Part shown: one piece after another, positions 36,423-47,414 of the stretch | Layout: each line of letters starts with the position of its first letter | Position numbering within the stretch: the first letter of the stretch is position 1 | Origin: Polyodon spathula | Lineage: Eukaryota; Chordata; Actinopteri; Acipenseriformes; Polyodontidae | Direction: 5' to 3' | Assembly (NCBI RefSeq): GCF_017654505.1 | Contig: NC_054558.1 | Span: 15,541,778-15,605,777 of the forward strand | DNA length: 64,000 bases | Translations under genes and position numbers: made by a program | Notes under the pieces: generated by a model | What the model was told of the DNA's origin: nothing | Seen by the model: the letters and a program-made list of their open reading frames with translations, nothing else | The model's database searches: none

Positions 36423-36789
36423 TAGTCATGCTTTTAACAGGAAAACCACAGAGGGAAAAAGCTCTGGTGTGTCTAGTTCAGTGCACAGTAAAACCCAGAA
36501 TGGTTCAAACTGCACTGCAATGGGATTCTTCAAAATAAAAAAGATTATTGCACCCAAATCTGTACTGGTGCATAGACTACCTGCAGGCATCTAATGAATA
36601 ATGTAGTAATTAGGTACTGAAACTATTTATAATATAGTTTTTTGGAGTGTCAGATTGTGGGGGTATATGGAGGTGTCTTACATCCTTTACAATTTACAGA
36701 ATCTAGGATTTAAATAACCCTTACACGATTTTCATTAAACTATTCATTGCCATACTTCTATATTTCTATACTGTTGATATACATTATGG

Positions 36790-37330
36790 TAATATATTTT
36801 TGGGGGGAATAAGAAGAGGCCATTTGGCCCATAAAGACTTGTCCCTTCACTCCTACACTCCAACACCATTCACTCCTACTATGTGGATTGAAATTAATAG
36901 GACATAATCTAGTATTTATTATTATTTTTTTTTATGTTCCTAGCATTTAAGATTCTGCTATTTCACCTGGAAGGCTATTCCATGCATTTATAACAAGTGC
37001 TTCCTACCTTCTGTCCTAAACTTACTTTTACTCAGCTTCCATTTAAATTTGAAGATGTGGCTTTGGTTAACATTATCTATACCATTCAGGATTATATAGA
37101 CTTCAGTCAAGTCTATTAATTCTCTTTTTTTATAGGCTGAAGAGATTCAATTATTTAACCTGTCCTCATAGCTCATGCCATTAAGCCGTGGGATCAGTCT
37201 TGTTGCCCTTCTGTGTACCATCTCGAGTGCAATTATGTCTTTTTTGTAGTCAGGTGACCAAAACTGGATGCAATATTCTAGATGGGGGTCCAACTAGGTC
37301 ATTGTGTAATCTTAGCACCAGTAATATTAT
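36790..37330 (-). mobile_element. CR1/L2-like LINE, C-terminal domain and 3' UTR fragment
   Basis: Reading the minus strand from about 37300: a PHLEYCIQFWSPDYKKDI stretch, then LEMVHRRATRLIPRLNGMSY around 37215-37160. These match the LVRPHLEYC...W.P...KDI...LExVQRRATKLIxGL...YEERL block at the end of CR1/L2-type polymerases. Downstream come decayed coding sequence and a 3' UTR ending near 36800 with GGGCCAAATGGCCTC, shared with the other LINE tails here. Frameshifts and stops show it is inactive. It is 5' truncated like the copy at 28895-29245, and the two may be the same family. Confidence 0.85.
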
Positions 37331-37599
37331 CATCGTTGCTCCCTATTTTCCCCTGTTGATTTTTTTTTTTTTGTAGTTTATACCTCATTCAATGTGGAAC
37401 ATGCAGGTATGGTAATTCATAGACCACAATGTAAAACTTGTTACTGCTTCCTGTTACAAAACCACTTCCTGTTCTGCAGTGCAGTTTCAGTCCTGTGGTT
37501 TAGCATTGGTAGTGAAATGATACTGCGCAAAGAAAGAATGTTTATTTGTTTAATTTAATTTAGTATGAAAACTAAGCAGAAACAAAAAATGTTCAACAC

Positions 37600-37601
<2 letters not shown>

Positions 37602-37655
<54 letters not shown>
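37602..37655. repeat. (TA)n microsatellite at SINE 3' end
   Basis: About 27 TA units directly abut the 3' end of the minus-strand SINE and may have grown from its tail. Confidence 0.95.
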
Positions 37656-37657
<2 letters not shown>

Positions 37658-37849
37658 ATATAGTGCCTTTCGTAGTGGCATATGCATCAGCTGCATTCAC
37701 TTACAATAGCGTCTCACCCAAAAGACAGAGCACAATGAGGTTAAGTGACTTGCTCCGGGTCACACGAGTCAGTGGCTGAGCTGGGATTTGAACCGGGGAC
37801 CTCCTGGTTACAAACCTGTTTCTTTAACCACTGGACCACACAGCTGCCT
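37656..37849 (-). mobile_element. MIR-like tRNA-derived CORE-SINE
   Basis: On the minus strand it begins GGCAGCTGTGTGGTCCAGTG (A box around 37838-37828), then the B box GGTTCAAATCCC (37794-37783). The conserved CAGCTCAGCCACTGACTC / GTGACC / AGCAAGTCACTTAACCTC series follows, as in MIR and other vertebrate CORE-SINEs. The tail reads GGCACTATATAAA into the TA tract. It encodes no protein. Confidence 0.85.
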
Positions 37850-37859
37850 AAAAGGGTGA

Positions 37860-38820
37860 CCAGTGATAACGTTAACAGTAAAACAGTGCTTTAAACCTAG
37901 AGGCACATCAGTATTCCACCTGAAAGGCCTTACATTAGTATTCCACCTGATTTTAAGAACAAAGAAATGGCTTATTTGATGTAAACTATGTGTAATATTG
38001 GAATGTGACTCGAAAGGTGTGACAGGCTATGAAAAGCTAAAGCTATTGGAGACAGGATAAGAATTCCCTGAGAATTGTATTATTAGTGCGTTCTAGAATC
38101 TGTCAGGGCCGTGCAATGAAGTATTTCATCACATATCCATTGATTCAATCTTTTTAATAACAAAAATGCAGTCTTGAAGAAATTCTAATGCAGTTTGTTC
38201 CTGGAGAGCGAGTATCGAGGGATATTGCATTTTGACTGGTTAATAATCACCTGCTTCTCAAAAAGCTTTTGGAAAATTGGTCAAGTGACAGCGTCATGGA
38301 ATTTGTGTGCATGCAGAGATGTCTTTTCTTTAAAAGCAGTCACAGATACACGGAATATACACAAAACGTGTGAATATATATTATTTCATAGATCTAAAGA
38401 AATACTATAAAAGTGTTGACAGCTACAGTTTGAAATGGTGAATTTTCAATCTAGTACTTTCGGTTTGTAAGAAGTGTTTTAAAAACATTTTATGAATGTG
38501 CCAGTTTTGAGTGTCTTTCAGAGAGGGAAAAAAGCTATTGACTACAGTTTTCTTTGCCAAATCCAACATTTTATTAAGCTCTATGTAATGACAAATCCAC
38601 AGTTTTCACTTGATCTGGAAAATGAATCTTATAAAAGATCAAAGGGTGACATCTTAGACATGTTTTACGCTCTTGTTATGACAGATTTATCAATTAATGC
38701 TACAATGCTTTTCACAGTATGCAATAACTGTGATTATGAAGAACCTACAGCATACTAGTTAACTGTATTCATTCTTAGTTCTTTATATTGACATCAGTAA
38801 CATTAATGTACTAGCCTATA
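37860..38820. other. Unannotated sequence
   Basis: The phrase AGTATTCCACCTGA occurs twice close together (37910 and 37937). Open frames at 38195-38410 and 38492-38758 show no recognisable domain. Confidence 0.3.
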
Positions 38821-38824
38821 TGAC

Positions 38825-38985
38825 AGAATCAAAAGAAGATACTGCTGTCTGAGTCTCTGAGTAATCCTGGATCTTTTAAGACCCTAAGTACCCTAAGAAC
38901 AATCACCTGCTACTAAGCAGGTTAGAGCAGATGAGCTGAATGGCCCCCTCTTTGTTTGTAAATGTTCTTACGTTCCTATTATCTG
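38825..38985 (+). mobile_element. CR1/L2-like LINE 3' tail
   Basis: Contains the family phrases GATCTTTTAAGACCCTAAG, ACTAAGCAGG...GATGAGCTGAATGGCC and the end TTTGTAAATGTTCTTACGTTC. The short terminal TTCTTA(T/C)GTTC words are the octamer-type end typical of CR1-like LINEs. Only the 3' untranslated tail remains. Confidence 0.65.
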
Positions 38986-39154
38986 TTTTGTTATCAGCAT
39001 TTATAGTTATTGTTTGTAATAAAATCTAGGACACACAGGTGATGATGTCTCGCAGTGTTAGAGCAGATTCAGATCTTTTTTTTTTAATCCCCATTTTTTG
39101 GGGGATTTAAATCTTTTGCTTTCTATTTTTTAAAAGACAAAAAAAAGAAAAACA

Positions 39155-39250
39155 GCTGCTTCCTGGTATCTACCCACTTCCTTTGGTGTAGGTCACATGG
39201 GCAGCTACACCAGTTAAGTGGAATTGACCTAGTGATTACCAGGAAGCAGC
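39155..39250. repeat. 96-bp multi-segment hairpin
   Basis: Three nested complementary segments in register: GCTGCTTCCTGGTA (39155-39168) with 39237-39250, CCACTT (39174-39179) with AAGTGG (39216-39221), and GGTGTAG (39185-39191) with CTACACC (39205-39211), leaving a 13-base loop. It could be a small palindromic MITE or an RNA hairpin. A separate AATCCCC/GGGGATT palindrome lies just upstream at about 39087-39110. Confidence 0.8.
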
Positions 39251-39254
39251 GGAA

Positions 39255-40120
39255 AGTTTTGATTTACATAACTAGATGAATTTTAACATAACTAAAGGGG
39301 GGAGAATGATGTTGTTGCTAGTGCTAATAAGAGGCAAAATTATAGATGGAATAACTTGTTTTAAAGGAAGCTCCCTTGCTGGACCTGACAGGCTCACAGC
39401 CTGCCTGAAACATTTTGCTTTACAGACAGGTGGCAATATAAATATCATGGTTTATTAATAGAGTGCCTTGTAATTAGGTTGGATTGCATGTACAGGATGC
39501 CTCTGAGTCCATATGCCATTATTGGAGGAAACACTGACATTCAGCTGATGTAACATAAGAGCTTTAATTGCTCACCATTCTGCAAACTGCTACTGCAGAA
39601 CACAATGCTGGCTGTAATGTATCTGTGAGTGTGAATATACAGTGGCTAATGGTCCAACGCTATGAATGATTCAGAAAACGCTTTGGGAATTATTGATTTG
39701 CTAAATGTTAAATGCAACTAAAAGTTAAAACAGTAAACAAATGGATCAAACCACAATGTGAGCAAAATTAGATGAAAGAAAAGAAAAATATAATCAAGCT
39801 ACTTCTTTATTTTACTGTCATCAATAAATCTTGCAATATTGAAGATAATTAATTGGTAACTGGTCCTTATACAGTAAAATATGATACTTATAGTACAAGT
39901 TACTGTCAGCATGCAATAATCGTGAATTAACCACATTAGTGAATGATCACATCGTGAAATATGAACTTGTTTGCCATGTTAAACATGGGAAATAATTGCA
40001 CTATGAAGGAAATACTTAATCTGGACAAGTCACCTATTTATGACAATGCAGGGATGTATATTTTTTTCACAATGGCTAACCAGTTATGTACTTATGAATT
40101 TAACGTCCCATAGATATTTT
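39255..40120. other. Unannotated A+T-rich sequence
   Basis: No gene or repeat was recognised. Confidence 0.4.
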
Positions 40121-40123
40121 CAA

Positions 40124-40124
40124 C

Positions 40125-40185
<61 letters not shown>
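40124..40185. repeat. (TTA)n microsatellite
   Basis: About 20 perfect trinucleotide units. Confidence 0.97.
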
Positions 40186-40187
<2 letters not shown>

Positions 40188-40189
40188 TG

Positions 40190-42626
40190 ATGCCTAATGG
40201 GTTGCACTAGCAAAGGTTATATCTTGGAAACTTATCAAAACTTGAAACAAGAAGCAAAAAAAAAAATACATTTGTAAAATACTTTTCTTTTTTAGTGTTT
40301 AGTACAGCTGTTTTAAACTTTATTTGTATTATGTAATGCACTTTATTGTGACACGGGGATGCTTTATTTTTGTTCGCTTCTTTATCACCTAGTTAGCTGT
40401 AACTGGTGTCTTTTGAAATAATCGCCAATCCTCCTTTAGAAACAATTAAAACCCTGTTACTACTACATTTATCATTCAACATAACTAAATATTGTAGCAT
40501 TAAAAACAATGCAAATTAATAGCCGTAAGAACTACTGATTCATATGTGTTAAACAGGATGGATATTGTGATGCCTCAGAATGAATGCTGAATTGGGATAC
40601 TAGTCAGACTTTACCCCGCAACTGAATAGCAGTCTAAATAATGCATGTTGAAACCCAAGTGCATTCATAATACATATTAAAACTTAGGATCTCATGGTAT
40701 TTAACATGAATAGGTTTTTCACGAATTAACTTTATGAATAAGTAACTGAACACCTGAAGTGCGTTGAACAAAACAACAAAAAAAAAAACAATACACCAAA
40801 TAGATGCATGTGTTAATACTGGATTCAACCAAGTGCTTTTGTTCTCTATATCCATAGCAGCATCTCTCTGCAAAATAACACACCATTCTGTCACTAGCTA
40901 TGATGTTAGCCAGTTCTGCCCCATGTTGCACTTGACGATTGCTGGAAAGCAATTGGTCGGAATGTCAGGCAATCTGCTCCCAGGCTCCACCTCTGTCATC
41001 TTAGATCAGTAGCAGTATCTTTGGTGCCAGAACATGAGCATGAGCCTCCCTGCGATTGAGTTTTGGTGGTTCTCTGTCTCGGACACGGAATCAGATTAGG
41101 AGCCCAGGCGCTGACACGTTGACAGGTCAGGCTTGTTCAGGATCAAGTCGAGAGTGCAACTCATTGGAGCACGAAGGCAGCCAACTGTACTCAGGGACTC
41201 TGGCATTCTGCGTTCCTTAGCGACGGCGGTTGCCAGGGTTTGTTTTGTTTTGTTTTTTCTACTGGGGCGCACAGTGAAATCAGTGTTAAAGTTTACTGTA
41301 CCTCTCTGTGTAAAGACCACCTGTCCAATCTGCTCTCTTTTCTCCCTATTTGTATTACCTGTTCTGAAAAGTAAGCAGCTCCTTGTCTTACACCTAAACA
41401 TACACAGTCATATGTTCTGAAGAAAATATCCACACCTACGGCAGTATTCATAAAAGTTAACATGTGTTTTAGCAATGTACTATTTTTATTTAAGGCGTTA
41501 TAATTTCACAAAAAAGAATGACTTGCTTAAAAGCTACTAAAATATTTGTATATATTGTAGGGGTCAGGTCTGGTAGTCGACGCAATCAAATATAAAGACA
41601 TAAGTCCGATACCAGCTCCTGTAAGGGAGCCGGCTCTTTTGTACAGCGGTATTGGAGCTGTGCTTCAGAGCGAGAGGTTCGCCTGTGAGAAACCCCTGCC
41701 TGCTGGGAACCGAGGTTCACCACAAAGTAGTACGTCTCATTTATTATATAGCTGAAACAAAATATATTTCAGTATTTTGGGAATGTTTGTCTTCAGGTGA
41801 TGGTCAAAAATGAAATACTTACTATGGAAGTCCATTCACATTCACATAGTGTATTTGCAGAAAACTGACTTGTCTGTTGCCAATGGTTCTTTTTTCCATG
41901 TGCTTTGAATCCTGTGTAGGCCAATTTAAGTATTGTTACATATTTTAAGGTTATGGCGAGGGGTTCATTTGTGCCGGATTGCCTTTTTGTCCTACAGTGA
42001 GAATTAAATTGTTTGCAACTAGACATATACAATAAAAACACTTTCCTGTTCCATGAATTGAATGACACAAGTTTCCTTTTAACCATATATTTTAGGAAAC
42101 AAAGTCTATGAGTAAGAAAATTACTATTTTTTGCTGTTTTTACAACTCAAATGGCGAACGACAAAAAAAAAAAAAAAAACTAGTGCTCATAACAACAACA
42201 CTGTTGTTGCTCCTGTTCATCAAATTAGTTGGCCAATCCACTGGTAATGATCAGACCTGAAGATTATGTTAAAACATGGCTAGACAAAGGTCAGCATGCA
42301 GCTACCAACACCCACGAGCAGATGAAAACTTGAAGCACCTATGGAAGCTACTGTAAATCAAGGTCACTACATTAGGTCTAGAATCAAATGTTATCCCTCT
42401 TTCATAATATCTAAGATCTAGTACCTTTCTGTTTATCCATGCTTATGGTGTACACAAAAAAATGAATACAAATGCACAGATTGCCTGCATAGGATTCAAG
42501 AAGGTGACGATTGACACCAGATCTAAATAGTGTTGATTTGAAAATTGTTTGAAGGTGTCTTGATATTGCTTGGTGTTCCAGGAGGTTTAGGTATTACAAT
42601 TCAATTTTGCTTACATCACTTTTTTA
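40190..42626. other. Unannotated sequence with two GC-richer segments
   Basis: 41030-41260 is GC-richer, with several CpGs and open frames on both strands (minus 41096-41401, plus 41133-41420) but no recognised domain. 41570-41720 contains a tRNA-like pair of words (TACAGCGGTATT, then GAGGTTCGCC) and may be a worn SINE. Neither is firm. Confidence 0.3.
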
Positions 42627-43167
42627 ATGGCTGGGATGGGGTGCCCTCCCCTTTGTCCGTATTTATGTATTATGATTAGTATTGTATTATTATTATATGT
42701 TGTATTTGTATGGGGCAGACAAAGCCGTCTATCCGTATTGTTGTTATTGGAGACCTGCAAGAAAGCTGGTCTCAAAGTGTAGCGAGCATGGATGGGGTTA
42801 AATTTTCTTAAGGTAGTTATTGTTTAATTAAGGTAATTAAGGCTCCAGCCACAGAATATAAAAGAGCCACTCCAGGCTCATTAGACAGAGAGAGAGAGAG
42901 GACTTTAGGGGAGTTTGTGAACGAGAGCAAATGCTACACAAAACAAAAAGGTACTCGTTATTCAGAAAGACCCCGATTATTTTGTTTGTTTTGTTTTGGC
43001 CCACGTGCCCTTTCTTTTCTGTATTTTATGTTTTGTTCAAACTGTTTATTTTTGTGTAATTTAATAAAGCATTGAGCACCAATGATCCAGTATACCTTTT
43101 GTTTTGCACTTCCTGGTTGGTGACATCACCACACACGCCACTCAAAGCCATCATCTGCCACAATGGC
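42627..43167 (+). mobile_element. Solo LTR with perfect 5-bp target duplication
   Basis: The LTR spans 42632-43162, begins TGGGATGGGG and ends CTGCCACA. It is flanked by ATGGC on both sides (42627-42631 and 43163-43167). Inside are TATAAAAG (42857-42864), an AG-rich stretch just after it, and AATAAA (43063-43068) followed by a GT-rich region, in the U3-R-U5 order of a plus-strand LTR. There is no internal retroelement sequence on either side. This is what homologous recombination between two LTRs leaves. Gypsy or retroviral origin cannot be told apart here. Confidence 0.85.
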
Positions 43168-43411
43168 CCAACGGTTTCTGTTATTATTACTACTGCTGTT
43201 GTCTGGCTTTCTTTAACCACACAACATTGGTGTAAGAAGAAAAAAGAGAAAATAAATCTAGACGTTAAACTGTTGATATCACAGCATTACCAGCAATGGC
43301 AACACAGTGGATAGGGAACAAGTAGTGTATCATGGCCCTTTTATGGTACCATGGTACTGTATGGCTTGCCAGTGTGTATAGTTCCCTTCAAAGTTGTGAA
43401 CCAATACATTA

Positions 43412-43762
43412 TTGTTAAAGGGAATGTGGTAAGAGTATGGTTGCTATTAAAGGGAATGTGGTAAGGGTATGGTTGCTATTAAAGGGAATGTGGTAAGGGT
43501 ATGGTTGCTATTAAAGGGAATGTGGTAAGGGTATGGTTGCTATTAAAGGGAATGTGGTAAGGGTATGGTTGCTATTAAAGGGAATGTGGTAAGGGTATGG
43601 TTGCTATTAAAGGGAATGTGGTAAGGGTATGGTTTCTATTAAAGGGAATGTGGTAAGGGTATGGTTGCTATTAAAGGGAATGTGGTAAGGGTATGGTTGC
43701 TATTAAAGGGAATGTGGTAAGGGTATGGTTGCTATTAAAGGGAATGTGGTAAGGGTATGGTC
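43412..43762. repeat. 32-bp minisatellite, 11 copies
   Basis: The unit is TTAAAGGGAATGTGGTAAGG followed by GTATGGTTGCTA. Units start every 32 bases from 43415 to 43735. The internal copies are almost identical; one differs at TTTCT near 43632 and the first has GTAAGAG. This near-identity implies recent expansion or homogenisation. There are no unique spacers, so it is not a CRISPR-type array. Confidence 0.97.
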
Positions 43763-43764
43763 TT

Positions 43765-44920
43765 GCCTTTTAAAGTCTCCAACATGCCCTTGAATCCATT
43801 GACCCCCCAATACCAGTACATGAAATAAAAAAAAAAAGCTAAAATTCAGTATATTGATTGTTTGAAACTACCAGTGTTTTGGCATGTTGATTTTAGTCGT
43901 CTTTTTTTTTTGTTGTAGTTTTAGACTCACGGTACACGTTGTCAATAATTCTGTTGACAGTGGCTATTTTGTTTATTGTAGCACATTGATTGCTTTTGTT
44001 GACAGATCTATAATGAGACAAAGGTCAAAGCTGTTTTTGGAAGCTAGTTCTATGTTGTTTTTGGTTACCTGCGGAGATGTGAGCCATATCAGTAAAGTGG
44101 CCACATCTGTAAAAGAGCTAAATAATACCAAAATGGAATATTATTATGAAATGCAAATGCAGACTGATTTATCTAAACAATGTCATTTTTTGTTTTCATT
44201 TGCAGAGTGGAACTAATATTCAGCAATCATCCATGACTGTCAAACACTGTTAAACAGTGCTTCATTTAGAAATACTAAAATGACAAATGTTTTGACTAGA
44301 AGTCTATTTCAATATCTTCCAGAAGTCTTCGTGTTGAAATGAATTGAATTGAACTGTGTTTTACTCTTCAGAAATCGTGTTTTCTAAGACGCTTGGCAAG
44401 TAGAATAGATGCAGGATGTGACTGACCTCTATTTGGAAATAAAACAGGAGCATCATAAGACACAATTATACAGTGGAGCCAAGGCTTTTCTGCTTAGTAT
44501 GTAAGATGGCAAGCTTGGCTATTTTTTAAAGTTTTTAATGAAATGACAGTTGGTTCCCTATTGGTTGCAGCATCTGTATCCAAGATTGCAAATCGTTATT
44601 GTAGCTCAAGTGGCTCAAATACTGTGGAGGGTTTCCTTTACTAGTGGTTGAGGATGCAGTACAGGATAAGGTGACCTGTGCAAGCAAACAAGTCTGAGAC
44701 TTGCAAAAATTGCATATTTTTTCTCCATGTGAGTGGTGACCTTGACGAATAAATTTAATATAGGATCGAAGCTGGTTTCAAAGGACTTTGACCACAGTGG
44801 ACTGATGAAAGCCATTGATTCAAGGGGTTCAGAAACCTCAGTTGGTCCACTTTAGCTGGAATGACTGCAAATGGGAAATATAAAAGCACTTGTGTTGTAT
44901 TTTCAGGATCAGAGCAGCGG
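43765..44920. other. Unannotated sequence
   Basis: A 110-codon plus-strand frame at 43884-44216 begins in a T-rich tract and has no recognisable domain. Confidence 0.3.
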
Positions 44921-44924
44921 TGGA

Positions 44925-45092
44925 TCTCAATACACTTAACTTTGTATTATTGTTTGTGATGTTTGTTGATGCTGAATCACTGGGATTCTTTAAAATCTGA
45001 CTGGACAAAGTTAAGATCATTCAGCTACTAGGAACTGCAGCATTTATGTGCAACATGGCCTCCTCTCGTTCATAAATGTTATGTTCTTATTT
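44925..45092 (+). mobile_element. CR1/L2-like LINE 3' tail
   Basis: Shares GTTGATGCTGAATCACTGGG, TTTAAAATCTGACTGGACAAAG, CAGCTACTAGGAACTG and the end ATGGCCTCCTCTCG...ATGTTATGTTCTTAT with the other tails in the window. 3' UTR only, no coding left. Confidence 0.75.
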
Positions 45093-45094
45093 TT

Positions 45095-47098
45095 TTCTCC
45101 GGACTAGATGATTTTTTGATGTAGCCCACATATTAACACCTCTAAGCACAATTAAAATCCAGTGGAAAGCAGCACATTGTTGAAGGTGCTATTGAGATTG
45201 GAGACTACCCCTACTGACCCATCAAATGGACCAGTCACTGAAGGGGAAGATGATGTTTACATAGGCAAGGTTGCAATCAATACATCCAATAACCATTACT
45301 CTGAATACAGATGCCACCTCATTGCTCATAAATTAGTTTGTCGTTTTTCAACTTTTATGAGGTAATGTATCTTAAGAAAAGGAGGACAACCTGTCTGTCC
45401 ACATATAAAAGACTGTGAGTCTGATCTTTACTATGGTACCCCTGGGCTTTAGGGTAGCTGGGAAATGTATTTTGTTTTTGGTGAAGTTATAGTGGCTCTT
45501 CATAAAGAGTATTTGGTGGTAACAGGATGTTAAAGTAAAAAAAAAAAACAACAAAAAAACTTGAACAATTCTGTTTGTTTCTGTAAAGGTGGTTAAGTAT
45601 TCAGGTTGCGATTATCAGTAAGGGGTACTCTTCAAAGCTTAGTACTCCAGCAGTTTCTATTTGCAACACACATAGCAGTTTTACTAAACAAGTATGAATC
45701 TGGTTATACAGTAAATGCAGCCAGGCTTTGGCATTGGAAGAGAGAAAAAATAAATGTGTGAGCTGTATTCAAAGATTTAACCGATCCAGAGCGATCATGT
45801 AAAAAAAGTTACTAACATATTTTTCACAAGCGAGAAACTTGATATAGATTTACAAAAAAAACAACAGAAGTCGAGTACATGTTTTGTCTTTAAAGTTGTA
45901 GGGTCTCAAGAAACATATTGACCTATTATAAATCACGCAAAAGAAGGTTGCCCACACCTATTAAACAAGTGCTATTGTTGTTTGGGGAACTATGCTGTAC
46001 AGTGTACAGAATTTGATTTACTGGAATGATTCCTGGATTATAACACAGCTTGAAGTGATCATGTACTGTATAACTTCCTATCGCAGCAGGTGGTAATAGG
46101 ATTGCATTAAGCTTAGTGAAGTACACTGGATCCCTCTATTGAAAGTGAGTGAAAGAGTGGTCTTTACAGCAAGTAGGTCTGTATAATGAGTACTCACAAT
46201 TAGATAGTCTGTTGCAGTTGTGTTTCCTTGGTATGTTATCTGGGTTTTAGTTATGTTTAGTTTATTCACAGTGTTCCACATGGCCAGCACAGGTACTTCT
46301 CAATAGTGCAAGCACTAATACAAAGAGATGCCTAAGTAAACCATACTAAAATAACAATACAACAATAAAATGATTACAGGCAATTACTATAAACTACATA
46401 TGTACACACACACCTACATATACAGATACAGATACAGTACATACACATAAATACGAATATGCAAGTGTTTGTTAAAAAGATAAAACACAGTTCCGATTTC
46501 ATTACAACTAATACAAGTTAATCTCAAGTGCGCATGATGCTGAGCAGCAGTTTTGAACCCGGAGAGCCTTGACAATGACATAATGGAATCCAGAAGGGCT
46601 CTATTCCCTTTCTCTTCCGATGTTGTAACTCGATATTCACTTCTGCTCATGTTAAAGCTTCTGTTACTTTCACAACAAAGATCTCACTGTAATATGCACT
46701 ATATATTGCAGAGGATTATAACACCCATAGTTGTGATCCATGCCTTTCCAAGTGTTGCAGTGTAAATTATATCAAGTGACATTAAAGTTGTTATTTTGCA
46801 TTTTTCTCTCTGCACATCTTAGACAATTGATTGATGCTACCAAAAATCACAATACTATGGAAGGGCCATATGAAAAGTGTGTTTAATTTCAGAAAAAATT
46901 AAAAAAATATGGGTAGGAAAAGTTAAAGTGGTTGTTGTTTAATTAAAAAAAAATACAAACATACATTATAAAATCAGAATAATGTTGATGTACTGAAGCA
47001 ACCTTGTAAACTTGCTCCAAGCAGACCTCTTTCCATTGTTTTGTATTGTGTTTAAAGAGGGCAATACACCTGGGTCAAAAACTTAATAGAAACCACCA
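45095..47098. other. Unannotated A+T-rich sequence
   Basis: No gene or repeat family was recognised. Poly-A tracts lie at 45537-45548 and 46944-46951. Confidence 0.35.
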
Positions 47099-47099
47099 T

Positions 47100-47410
47100 G
47101 GTAACACTTGTTTATTGAAGTTTTATAAATATATAATAAATGCCTAATAACTATGTTATATGGTGTTAATAAAACATTGTAGATGGTTTATAATCATGTA
47201 ATAGCCATAGACGGAATTACAGTTTTATAAAGGGGACAGTTTTTAGCCACCTATTGTACTTTGGGATGTGTAAATATAATTCCGCCGATGGCTATTGCAT
47301 GGTTATAAACCATTTATAATGCTTTATTAATGCTATATAACATAGTTGTTAAGCATATGTTATATATTTATAAAACCTTAATAAGCAGCACCTTAATATA
47401 AAGTGTTACC
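47100..47410. mobile_element. Palindromic MITE with long inverted arms
   Basis: It begins GGTAACACTTG and ends AAGTGTTACC. The left arm (47100-47219) and right arm (47277-47410) are imperfect reverse complements over essentially their whole length, sharing words such as TTTTATAAATATATAA, AACTATGTTATAT, GGTTTATAA and CAATAGCCAT-like text. A 57-bp spacer lies between. It has no coding, so it depended on an outside transposase. A GGTAACACTT terminus is common among fish and amphibian MITEs. The superfamily is left open because no clear target duplication is visible. Confidence 0.9.
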
Positions 47411-47414
47411 GTTT

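Noticed and set aside
43412..43762. CRISPR-like repeat array
   Set aside because: The 32-bp units are directly tandem with no unique spacers, and the DNA is vertebrate. It is a minisatellite.
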